Source of the DNA: Rhexocercosporidium sp. MPI-PUGE-AT-0058
Lineage: Eukaryota; Ascomycota; Leotiomycetes; Helotiales
Assembly: GCA_020746875.1 (NCBI GenBank)
Contig: JAGTJL010000013.1
Coordinates: forward strand, 1,550,001 to 1,614,000
DNA: 64,000 nt
Direction: 5' to 3'
The notes below the pieces were generated by a model. That model was not told where the DNA came from. It searched no databases and was given only the letters and a program-made list of their open reading frames with translations. Positions 37,091 through 47,493 of the stretch are shown here, piece after piece (positions within the stretch are counted from its first letter, which is position 1; each line of letters starts with the position of its first letter). The position numbers were made by a program, and so were the translations under genes.

Positions 37091-40000
37091 TTAGTGTTCC
37101 GGCGGCCACATCGTGAAGTACAGTTGCAAGCCTAGCAAGATTGTCTTCATCTCAGACATTAGCACGGAAAGCTCTCGGAGTCTATTTGGTGACATTACCT
37201 GTAAGACTCCCAATAAAAGTGCAGACACCCCGATGACGCACACGCACTGAAATGTAGAGTCAGCTCGTCATCTCGGACTCTTTCGAGTTTACAGGGTTCT
37301 ACTCACCCAAAATGTCCACCAGCGCACGGCATCTCTTTTGTCGTACCACACTGCTGCGATACCCTTTGATTGGCTGTGCAAAGTATACTCCTGGAGACGT
37401 AGCAAGCGATCACCAAAATATTGCCAGTCCGATCTCCTATAGCGCATCTGGTCTCCATAGATTCCACATTCGTTCCAAATTGCTGTGGCCCTGTCACTTG
37501 TCCAGCTTTGTCCGCATAGTATTGCAAGTAAGGGGTCTGGATGCGGTTGGCTTCTCAGTCCCGCTGCTTCGAGGTTGTTGAAGCCACTGTATGACCTTCT
37601 CTCGGCAAATATGAGGCGGTATGAGAGTATTACCTCCCTGTAATAGTCGCTTGCTGTGTCTTTCCCGCTTGACCATCCACTCCGGGCATATTGGGCATCT
37701 TGAAGTAGTCTGTCTTGGTCAGCGATTCTGTCTCTAGGAGCTGATTTAGTACTCACTGGGACAACAGGCCGGATTTGCCTTGTTTTGTGACCATGATCAG
37801 ACAAATGGAAGGGAAGCGAAATAATTTGAGTGTGCCTGTGCGTGAATCAAACTCTAGATGAAAGGAGAGACAGTCCACCCATTCGATTTGTATCTTTGCA
37901 ATCTTTGACACGGCTTGGAAGGAGATCGAATGGACTTCTATCCATGGATCATGGTAATTGGAGTCCCACACGGCCAAGGGTGAAATGTCTCCAGTCAGCC
38001 CATGGCAACGCTCGGGCAATATTGCCCCGAACGTCTGAAGTAGAGAAGGTAGTGGCTGGTCGACCAGTTGGAAGTCTTGCTTGTACCTCATGATAGTCCG
38101 CGATTGGTTCCACTGCCGCTTTATTCTCCGCGGTACCTGATGACTTTGGGAGCTGATGACCATGTCATGACAAGACATCGCCTCTGGGTTGAACAGCTCT
38201 AGTTCCCCATACCTGGATTCAATGCTAGGAGTATATAGAAGAGCTGCGAAATGCAAGTTAGCTCATTTTAAACCTTTTAGGGGTTATACTGCCTACTTAT
38301 CCATCCAATGGCTGCAAATGCTATTTGTGTCACATGTGAGCGGTTTTCGTCGCGATGCTCGAAGCCATACTCATTATCCATAGCGTACACAATGTCGGTA
38401 AGGGCAATGTCATCGCATCTTCTAAGAGTCATACCAACTGTGGTAAACAGTCTCAAGACCACGGCCAAGTCCTCTTCCGTTGGCGAGTCCATAGTGCTGT
38501 CAATGTCCCGCAGAATCGGACGAAACAGTGGCACCCAAGCCGCCCTAATCCTATGCTCGAGATATGAAATGTACCAACGCCAAGCCGTATTCGTAACATC
38601 AGACTGTGTACCATCATTCGTCATTGCGAATCTCAAAGCCTCTCGTGCGGCTGAGAGTTGCCGTGCTGATGGAGAACGCGAAACTTTTTGTTCGAGTGTG
38701 ACGGTTACCAAGAAACTTGGCTTCGTAATGGCTGACAATATAGACATTGCACCGCGATGGCCCAAAATGGAAGAAAACCTCTTGGATAGTTGAGTCTGCA
38801 GACTCGTCATGCTTGAGCTCCAGGTGACCTTACTACCAGAAAGTGGACTCCACTTTGACCCAGCTACACCGACTGTCGTATTCCTGGTCGCGAGGCTGCT
38901 GGCATCTAGATCATCGAGATCTATTGCTTTGTCTTCATCCAGCCTCTCGTTCTGCTCTTGAACACTCCCTGGGGTGCTACTAGAATCATGTGGTGGCTCG
39001 CTGTTGAGTCCAGGAGTGCTTGATTGATGTTGTTCTGCGACACATGTCGATTTTTCGGAATCTTTTGGTGCTCTCGATGGAATTTCGAGGATCTTTTGCA
39101 TTATCCGCATGTCGTTGTGATCGTTAATTGGCCTGGAATGTGCGACCGGCGCCTCCTTCGGATGTGGTCGCGAGGCGATGCCGAAGTTATGCTTCAGCAG
39201 GCTCTTTTCACTTTGGGCAGATGGCTCTCGTGCCACATCATCCACAGCTGTCTCTGACATTGTCTCTCTTACTTGGCTCTCAAGTACGGGATCTGGAATT
39301 GCCAAAGGGGAGCTTTTCCAGGGTTCAGACGGAGATCGGCCTGGCCGTATTTCTGCCCATGACGAACTCGATGATTGTGATCGCTTCTTCCTACCGTTTG
39401 CTACATTTAAGCTTTGCTTTCGCTGTAAAATGACGGGAGAGAAATCGTCGGATAGCTTTGTTTTCTTCTTGGAAGGATAATCAGACATATAAGCCGCTTC
39501 TTTCGTCTGGGAAAAAACGTTTCTTGATGTTACTGGGCCCAGACAGGAAACGGCTGGGTGGGCTGGAAAATATGCCGACATGGCAATGGGTACGGACACA
39601 ATTACCAGCGAAGAGAAACTCTGGAATCCAGCCTCTACCTTGATTTCCTCCACGCTAGTCAGAGGGATCGTTCGAAGCCATTCGGTTAGCATCTCTGTTG
39701 ACAGCTCGTTCGATTGAAAGCTTTCTTTCAGCCGAACTGCGAATAGTAGCCTTGGGACAAAACACTTTGACAATGTTTTAGGTAACATCGTGGGTAATGA
39801 TGTCGGAGACTTGGAGGTTGTGCCGGAGGATTCTTGGCCTGGAGAGTCCGCTGCAATGTGAGGGAAGGAGGTCTGGCATGTCCCAGGCGCTTCAATGGCT
39901 GGCGTGGGACAATGTTCCAGCTCACTTCGTATCGACAGCTGAATACTCCGAGGGAACTTCGATTGTCGAGTCAGCGGTAGGTGAATGGGTGCTGGCCGGT

Positions 40001-40952
40001 CTCTACCATGCTCAGAAAGCTGACATTGTGCACGGAGGAAGATGTTGGAATACAGCTCCCCCACCGAAAACGAACGCTTTAGACTCAGCTCTTTGAGTTC
40101 AACTACAAGTGCATTTGTGAATGAGTATGGTCCAACACCATTTGCTGTTCCGTTGTAAGGACATGCGGCAATCAGCTCGGTCACCCCACTGCCACCGCCG
40201 GCATTTGAAGTGCCGGCTGCACAACAATCCAGAAGAATCAGAGCGTCGCTTTCGGCTTGCTCGAGTAGAACCTGTATTCCACTCCATTGGACTGATGGAA
40301 TGCGCGACTGGGGGTGCGATCTAGGTTTGTCTCGGCCACTGGTCGACCAAAAGACTTAGCGGGGGTCTGAGGAGATGAACACGGCCGTTCTTCTGCAAAG
40401 ATGCGATAACACAATAAGGAGAATGCTTATAGTATACCTCGTCCACTCCAGCAATCTTGTCTTTGTCAGTCTCCCATGTCCAGCATAATAGACAATCTTG
40501 AGGTGCTCTTTGTCGTTTGGGGCCGGCTCAACAAAGCCCATAATCTTGCGATTCAGTGCATAATGTGGGTTCAGTGCTGGTATCTTAAACTCTTCCACGT
40601 CGTAATGGTAGATATCTGTGAATACACGTATCAATTCAGCTATTTCCAGGGAGACGGGCAGTCTAGGATCTTCATCTTGCCAACTGATCATCAAGACTGT
40701 CACACACGTATACCTCGAGGTTCTTTCATTTGGAAACAATGCTCTTGCTGCGCCATTAAGACTGGCTCCGAATTCTTGTAGTGTAATGTGTCGATTCCAG
40801 CGATCGATGTCGTGGGGTGTCGGAGGCGGAGAGGTGCTCGTGCTGCTGATGCTGGATTGATCGCTGGCAGCCTCACTTGACGTTTCTGATAAGCTCGGGG
40901 GTCTGGTGTCAGACTCATCTGAATGTGGTTGGATATCTGCCATTCTGTTCAA
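37091..40952 (-). CDS. Caspase-like (peptidase C14) protein fused to a membrane-anchored C-terminal half
   Basis: Exons 40952-40438, 40338-38297, 38243-37757, 37709-37307 and 37246-37091 give exactly 1201 codons. A disordered Ser-rich N-terminus is followed by a caspase p20-like region: VTVLMISWQDED, then IVYYAGHG with the catalytic His near 159, then ALILLDCCAAG with the catalytic Cys near 211. PAPIHLPLTRQ and SVPIAMSAYFPAHPAVSCLG are blocks I associate with stand-alone fungal caspase-like proteins. A Ser-rich linker leads to a second half (SKRFSSILGHRGAMSIL, YISYLEHRI, QPLPSLLQTFGAILPE, FGDRLLRLQEYTL, WYDKRDAVRWWTFW) ending in a membrane helix (VCVIGVSALLLGVLQ). Role is likely in regulated cell death or immunity, by family. 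A Met at 40943 is an alternative start. The last ~35 residues depend on whether a 67-nt intron follows VLQ. Confidence 0.78.
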
Positions 40953-41601
40953 CTTTGAGGAGGAAATCGAGGCTGCCTAGGTTGAGGTTCAAGCGCAATG
41001 CTCAGGTCAAAGTTTCCGGGCTCGTAGCCTTGCAAAGATGGCCGACTGTTTTGCGAAGCGACCCGGCCCATCGAGATAAATCAGGAAATGGTGAGACTGT
41101 CGAATTTTGAGGGCAAAACGAAAGTAGATATCCTTCTCAAAATAATCAGTTGTACTAATTGTAAATAAAACCATGTTTCGAAAGTGAGGAAAAGGGGAAA
41201 TGAAGAATAGGCCTTAGGAAGTAGGCCTTCTCGTGTGATCTTGTGCGTTGTTCGAATTCGCAAGGTGAAGTAAGGCAAAACAATAGGAGCAAAATCATAC
41301 TTCTTATTGGCTGCGCTGGTATGACATACAGTACAAACGGTGAACTGAACAGGAATAAATCAATCTTCTTTCTCGGAGATGGCTGAAAGCTCCATGCTAT
41401 TGGCTTAGATGTGAGGGAGTGCATATGCATAAGTACCTGACCCAATCAAAACAAATGGTGCCACAGCCAGAGTTGCCAGAGAGCCTTAGCTATCTGCCTT
41501 GCGAACACAAGAAAAGCCCTCGGGAACTTTTAGGGCAGATGGTGTCTGCAACACTGCTTCTCAGTGTCTAGCCAATGCTCACCTTGGAGGATATTTACAG
41601 C
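40953..41601. other. Intergenic upstream of the caspase-like gene
   Basis: About 650 bases holding the promoter of the caspase-like gene and the 3' end of the reductase gene, both on the reverse strand. Nothing else seen. Confidence 0.4.
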
Positions 41602-43659
41602 TCATATCTCCCATTTCGCACCGTACCATTCAACGCCTCTTTGCTGCCGATCTCTACATGCGGTCTTCCCATTCGCAATGAATGCGTTCGGTCCTGAGAT
41701 GTACACCCACGTCTTTGCAGCACCGCTTGCTTCTGGGTTTCTTAGTACGCCCTCGCTTAGGATTTCATCTAGAGCATCACCAACAGAAAGCCGAGGTCTG
41801 CCATCACCAGTCAGGTGAATGCGGACATCGAGTGCGGAACTTGGAGTAGCTTCTCTGAGTGTTAGTAAAAGGAAACCATGTAGAAGACGATATGTTTGGG
41901 AGACTAACTTTTGAGAGCTGGAAGGTCAATGAAGTTATCACTCCTAACGCTCCACAACACAACACACCTTATCCACAGACGTGTCTGAGCCAACGTCTCG
42001 GCGCTCTCTTCAACTCCCAGCTCCTTCAATTTTGACGCAGAATTGATGGTCGGAGTTACGTCTTGTCTCTCGAGCTCCTTGAACATACTCGCGATAGCTA
42101 GCGCACCGCTTACTCCTGTCCCGGCAACTAGACAAACAACAGTACGATATCGTTTTGGATCAGCTGGCGTAAAATACGGCCCTTCAAGACGAAGTGAGAC
42201 CTGAAAACCTCCATTTCCCAACTCCAAGCCGTCGCTTGTTCTCTTCCTCTTGATCCGACCATCCTCTGCAGCCAGACTTGCAAGCTTATTCGTCCATTGG
42301 GACTGTGATTTTCTTCTTCGTATCCGCCGAACCATGCCAAATATCGTAGGAGCGAAACCTCGCTTCGCTTCAGGTACTATTATAGGAGCTTCGATGCCAC
42401 GTTTACGAAACAGGAACTTAATGTCGATATCGTCTAGATGAGGACTTGTGATTGCATCCTGAGATGCCAGATGTGTGATTGTTGTGAATGGATGAAGTTC
42501 TCGGACCGAGGAGCCAGAGTGATGAATGTAGAAATGTGCGAGTGGAGAGGAGCAGGAACAGCCGTCTAGTCGACGACGTGGTAGAGGGACTGAGATACTA
42601 CACACCGAGTCAGCGGTACTGCACGCGGTCAGAGAGTGTTTTGTCTTACCAGTACCACTCTTTCCCAAACGAGGTAATGTTACTATCCAGAGGTGCCCAT
42701 AATTCGTATAATCGCATCATCCAATCCAACAACCACATTGCCAAACCTGGCGCAGTGCAGTACAGCATGGTACTCGCATGTAGACATATTACGACAATGG
42801 CGACAATCCCGAGCAAATGAGTGAAGTAGAAGATATTGAAATGTCGACTTCGAATAGAAGGAAGTGTTGTAATGAAGATCAAGAGCATGATGAATGCGGC
42901 AACAAGACCAGTGAAGATCAGAGACGCTCGCCAGATTCCCAAACTAGACGACCTTCCTGGCCATGTCTCGTCATATAAGTAAGTAGGGTTTAGTACGGGG
43001 TAGACCCTCCTCAGTGCAGTGGGAAGCGCCTCGAAGACCGGTATCCAAGAAACGTACAAAAGGCCATGTGTCAAGACGAGAATGAAGAGAATGTATGCTG
43101 TGATCATGTGGAAAGTGAGGGTAGTCGCCACGGAAATCTTAAAAAACGAAGCGAGTGCACTGTGTCGAGATATCGGCAGAATAGCCATGCCCATCGTAAC
43201 ATCGCAAAGGTGGCCAGTCAGTGCTATGGCAGCCAGTCTCTTGTTTCCTGAAAACACACCTCCCTCCACACCCCTTTTCGTGAAATAACTATCAAGTCGA
43301 ACCCACCAGATTCCGATAATAATGCCGTACAGAGAGATGATCCAGAGCAAGACCAGGAGACCACTTGCTGGAAGATGCTTTGCGATGAAGGGGATTTTGC
43401 GGCTGAGGAGACCCCTTCGGAGAAACTTCTGCATCGTGGGGTGAAATGCTCGAACAGCGAGGACCGTCACTGATATTCCAAGCCAACAATACCACACAAC
43501 AACATGCAATCTTGCCTGCAAAGGAAAGAGCCATTCTCCACATGTTCCAGCATAACAATGGTGATCAGAGCGATATGTCAGGCCTATCGACAGGCCAAAA
43601 GTCAGCGAAAGGCTTCCCGCCAGAGGCCAGAGACAAGTTCGGGGAGTGATGCGTGTCAT
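41602..43659 (-). CDS. Ferric-reductase-type flavocytochrome (FRE family)
   Basis: Exons 43659-42650, 42597-41909 and 41852-41602 give exactly 650 codons. The first half carries about seven membrane helices. Haem ligands are visible as H-x13-H (FHMITAYILFILVLTH, His 184 and 198) and H-x12-H (THLLGIVAIVVICLHA, His 281 and 294). The FAD site is HPFTTITHL, and the NAD(P)H-binding half begins with VCLVAGTGVSGALAIASMF. The end, RGVEWYGAKWEI, is the usual FRE terminus with its Cys-containing ACRDRQQ before it. Such proteins move electrons from NADPH across the membrane to ferric or cupric ions. No EF hands, so it is not NOX5-like. The FAD part contains an unusual basic insert (RRIRRRKSQSQW). It sits between caspase-like and HET genes on the same strand. 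Confidence 0.9.
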
Positions 43660-44420
43660 CTTTGGAATTCAGGAGCAATTAAGTATAAGGTGTAATAGTA
43701 AGAACTCGAAGAAAGAAATGAACAGCCATATTTCTGTGACTGTAAGGGAATGAAAGAAATCGAAGTATCGGTGTGAGGCTGTGCGCCCAACTAGACTTTC
43801 GACCGATGAACTCAACATTACCAATCTACAAAAGTCACCGACAACAAAGAGAGCAAAAGTTCACGAAAGTAGGCCCAATTTTCCTGCCATGATACTTAGA
43901 CTGTTGCCGCCAAGCCCATTGTTGACTGACATCCAAAGCAGCCAGTGATAGTGACATGCAGCTAAAGCCATGGAAAGAAGCTTCTCCGGGGTGCTACAAC
44001 GCCGGCATCTAAATTACCGGATGATCACCCTGCAATGACTCTAGGGCACGGGAACAAAATAACCTTAAATCAACTGAAATGAAAATAAATATGGGTTGAC
44101 GACGTGGCTAGACCCTAGGAATGCCATGAGAAGTCTAGCCCCGGCATTGCGATGATCCGGGGGCAGAGCTGAAATGTCTAATTTTGTCGGTAAAAACAAA
44201 AAGAGTGAAGCGAAGGCGCTGGGAAGGAAAGCGGACGATAATAAAAACGAGGAATCCAAGACGATACCATGTTCTGTGCACTACAGAGTGTCAGTCGTCA
44301 TGATACAAGTAAGTTGTGGTGGTATTGGCGGCGCTCCCTAGGTCACCTCTAGGTTATTGACTTTTGGAAATTCCGCTACTTCCTCATCTCAATCCCCAAG
44401 AATTCGTACAGTGATTCCTG
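43660..44420. other. Intergenic between HET and reductase genes
   Basis: About 760 bases, the promoter side of the reductase gene and 3' side of the HET gene. No ORF with recognisable content. Confidence 0.45.
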
Positions 44421-47087
44421 TCACACAATCAAAAGTTCTGATACCTCGGTCTCAATGTTCATCAACTCCCCATCCATAATACCATGTACATAACATTCTC
44501 CCACCAACTCATGAACAGCACGCATCTCCCCATTGTGATATTGGACCTCAGGTTTGTTCCTCAACAGAAGGGGGTATCTAGCACCACAAACAACAGAAAC
44601 AACATCACCCACCTCCGACAAAGCAGGCACAACAGCCATATACCCATTGCTAGTAACAGCGAACTTACGCATAGAGACGCAAGTCCCCAAAGCCAAGCCC
44701 CACGTCGCAGTATCTTGAACAGTCTGCCAGTAGCTTTCATCTGTAGGTAGACTCTTCCTCTCGTTCGCTACTATCTCCTTCCCGATCTTGTCGTTGTATT
44801 CCAAGAATTGAACCCATTGTTTGTAATCACGGTACAAGATATACGGCGCAGGTCGCTTGAAGGGTGTCTGATCGCCAACGAGTGTCCGCCAAAATGCCTC
44901 TTCAATAGCATCGTCACCATCTCCGTATTTTGTTGCATGCTTAGCCAGCTCTTGAGCTTCGCAGACCCAGAGATAATTGTCGGTAAACTCTCGAGGGGAG
45001 AATCGATTCCCAATCTCGTCGACCATGAAATCATCATCAAAGTTATCCAAGTCAAATGTCCTTCCAGCATATGCAATATCATCTACAATGATACCACCTA
45101 GCCCCAGAACTTCCGGAAATGACTCATCGAAGGAGACTCGTGCCTTTGTACTTCCAGATGCCGAACAACGGGCGTCAGTCGAGAGATCGTCAAAGTAGCC
45201 GGGACGTGTGAACGAGGCACCGGTTGGAAGACTCGTCCAGTCAGGCACCCAGGAGGGTAAATTTATCTTTCTTCTGCTCCCAATTCCTGCACACGATATG
45301 ACAGAGAAAGGGTCTTTGCCATTGTAAAGATACAACGCCGTCTCTCGATAAATAGTTTCGACGGTCTTTGTATAATCGGGAGCGAATGCTGTGTTAGGTT
45401 CGTCGGTAGCCAGACCCGTGAAAGCAAAGATCTTGTCTCTCGGATCTGTGGAATCGAATTCACCAAAGTCAGTGAGCAGAAATGGCAGGGATAAGGGCAT
45501 GAACACGACTGCGAGATTATCCATCATGGTCGGTTCATCTGGTTTGCTGCCGAGCCGAGGATCTCTCCTGTTCAGGGCTTTCATGATGGCATCAGCCCCT
45601 TTGTACAAATCAAGATTCTTGCGGTATGGAGCAGCTATCTGATAGCGTCGCTGTGCAGACGCAATGGCACCGAAGTTGATTATGTTCCGTTTGGCATTCT
45701 GGCTTTGTTGTGTGAGACACATGAGAGCACTGATTTGCGGATCCCGGAACATCTCTGCCCAATTCACCAACATGTCCCATGAGAATTTCATGCCTCCACA
45801 TATGAAGATCACTTCTCTTGAGACAGCCACTTCTTGTACGATCCACACTCGGGTGAACCACAGCAAGCTGAAGAAATCTACCATGGCTATCCATTGAACG
45901 GAACTCGTCAAATGTTCGTACCGACGATAGCTGTCGACAGTAGATGGCAAAGTGGCCATCTCGTTCAGGAGACCGATTGCGAGACGAGAGCTAAGAGTGT
46001 TGCCCAGCCAGACAACGACACGAGTTGCTGATTTGTATATCTCCGTCATCATTTTCACTTGACTTCCCTTCTCTGAATAATTCGTCTGGTCGATACATAT
46101 GTAATCAATCCAGAGAACTCTTGACCTGAACATCGAGCTACAACCGAATAAGGCGTCATATGTTGACATAGATGTAACGAACGGCTTGCCATTGATAGAA
46201 ACTTCGCGCATCTCTTTCGATGTGCCCCAGGTATATGAGATTGCTTCGTAAATGGGTCTGTCTCCGAGCTTGACAGGGTAAAGAATAGCTCTCACTCCAA
46301 GGAAAGGTATCCAGCGTTTTAGTTTCAGTAATCGAATCTCTCCGGGTTCAAGAGCGGGATTGTCCATATGTTTATACTGCTCTACATGCTTCTTGGCTGG
46401 CCAAGGTAATCGTTGAAAAATAAGCCAGCAATTGTTGAACAGGAATCCAACAAAAGCAGCGATCAAGGCCATCATAGTATAGCAGCCTTCTCGGGTGTAA
46501 ATCAAGCATGGAAAGTTGGCTTTCCAATCGAAAAACAAGAAGCCACCAACTACAACAATAGTTGCCGCTAGGGTCTTGCCCGGAATAAAATCCTCCGGCT
46601 TCAACCAAAAAGGAGCCGTCAGCGCCCAGAAAATTGGCCTCCAGTGCCTCATAAAAACACCTGTGAGTATATAAAGCAACCGCGGCCTGATGTCCAAGAT
46701 GAACCTCCTTTCCGTCCCCGGGTCATAGATGCCATCTCTAAGAACAAGCGAGAAGAAAGCCGAGATACAGATTGTGATTATAGCACCAACAAAGAACACG
46801 ATATTGAGGTACCCGATCAGGTGGTGGAGGAAGGCTGCAGAGACGGCAATGAATTCGGGACTGCTTACGACGGCTGAGAAGCGCTCGTGAAAGTTGGGCT
46901 CGAACCAGCGGGGATACACGGGCCGGTAGGTAAATCCCCTGATATCGACGTCCATGGCTACGGGCTGATACTTTCGGATCGTGGAGACTTCGAACAAAGA
47001 AGATAGAGAGCCAGGTTCTCGAGATGACGGGCGGTAATGATGCCACGAGGCCGAGAAACGAGGCGTTTTCAGCCCTGTCAGCCACAT
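44421..47087 (-). CDS. HET-domain protein with N-terminal membrane helices
   Basis: A single exon of 888 codons. The HET domain (heterokaryon incompatibility, a cell-death-inducing fold related to TIR domains) shows its three blocks: YEAISYTWG (280-288), LWIDYICIDQ (325-334) and WFTRVWIVQEVA (410-421). Ahead of it are hydrophobic segments at about 80-115, 135-160, 172-186 and 203-224, so the protein is probably membrane-bound with the HET domain on one face. The region after the HET domain includes PRDKIFAFTGLA and LPSWVPDW, usual in long HET proteins, and ends with a segment rich in acidic residues. The Met at codon 45 (MDVDIRGFTY) is a possible alternative start. In known systems HET proteins trigger death when non-self partners meet; the partner here is unknown. 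Confidence 0.93.
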   Translation of the reverse strand: MWLTGLKTPRFSASWHHYRPSSREPGSLSSLFEVSTIRKYQPVAMDVDIRGFTYRPVYPRWFEPNFHERFSAVVSSPEFIAVSAAFLHHLIGYLNIVFFVGAIITICISAFFSLVLRDGIYDPGTERRFILDIRPRLLYILTGVFMRHWRPIFWALTAPFWLKPEDFIPGKTLAATIVVVGGFLFFDWKANFPCLIYTREGCYTMMALIAAFVGFLFNNCWLIFQRLPWPAKKHVEQYKHMDNPALEPGEIRLLKLKRWIPFLGVRAILYPVKLGDRPIYEAISYTWGTSKEMREVSINGKPFVTSMSTYDALFGCSSMFRSRVLWIDYICIDQTNYSEKGSQVKMMTEIYKSATRVVVWLGNTLSSRLAIGLLNEMATLPSTVDSYRRYEHLTSSVQWIAMVDFFSLLWFTRVWIVQEVAVSREVIFICGGMKFSWDMLVNWAEMFRDPQISALMCLTQQSQNAKRNIINFGAIASAQRRYQIAAPYRKNLDLYKGADAIMKALNRRDPRLGSKPDEPTMMDNLAVVFMPLSLPFLLTDFGEFDSTDPRDKIFAFTGLATDEPNTAFAPDYTKTVETIYRETALYLYNGKDPFSVISCAGIGSRRKINLPSWVPDWTSLPTGASFTRPGYFDDLSTDARCSASGSTKARVSFDESFPEVLGLGGIIVDDIAYAGRTFDLDNFDDDFMVDEIGNRFSPREFTDNYLWVCEAQELAKHATKYGDGDDAIEEAFWRTLVGDQTPFKRPAPYILYRDYKQWVQFLEYNDKIGKEIVANERKSLPTDESYWQTVQDTATWGLALGTCVSMRKFAVTSNGYMAVVPALSEVGDVVSVVCGARYPLLLRNKPEVQYHNGEMRAVHELVGECYVHGIMDGELMNIETEVSELLIV

Positions 47088-47493
47088 GCTCTCCCAGGCC
47101 CTTCGCTAAATATAGCAGCAGCTCGGCTCTACACTGCAAACATCAACAAGACGTATGAAAGGTATGAATACTAGAAAGGAGCATATTCATTGACACTGCC
47201 GCAACCGCAGAATGAATCAATTCAATACAGAAATCATCATCTGCAGAAGTCAAGGGTTTGATATCCTGTATGTATCTCACTCAATGCAACAATAAGTCTG
47301 GTAGTACGAGTTACTACCAACAACGAATCAAGGCACAGGAACGTCCAAATCAAGAACAAACACTACTCCAACACGCCAATCCCACCCCATCCATCCAGTA
47401 TCCCAAATCAAATTCATATCATCATCGCACTCAGACCATCTCCAACAGTCTGAATAGAACGCCTGCCTCCCTGCCCATTACCCCAAATACAAT
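47088..47493. other. Intergenic between same-strand HET and BRCT genes
   Basis: About 400 bases, A/C-rich at 47330-47480. No feature supported. Confidence 0.4.

Noticed and set aside
41602..43659. NADPH oxidase (Nox) identity for the flavocytochrome
   Set aside because: Length, haem-His spacing, HPFTTITHL motif and VEWYGAKWEI end fit ferric reductases better than NoxA/B.
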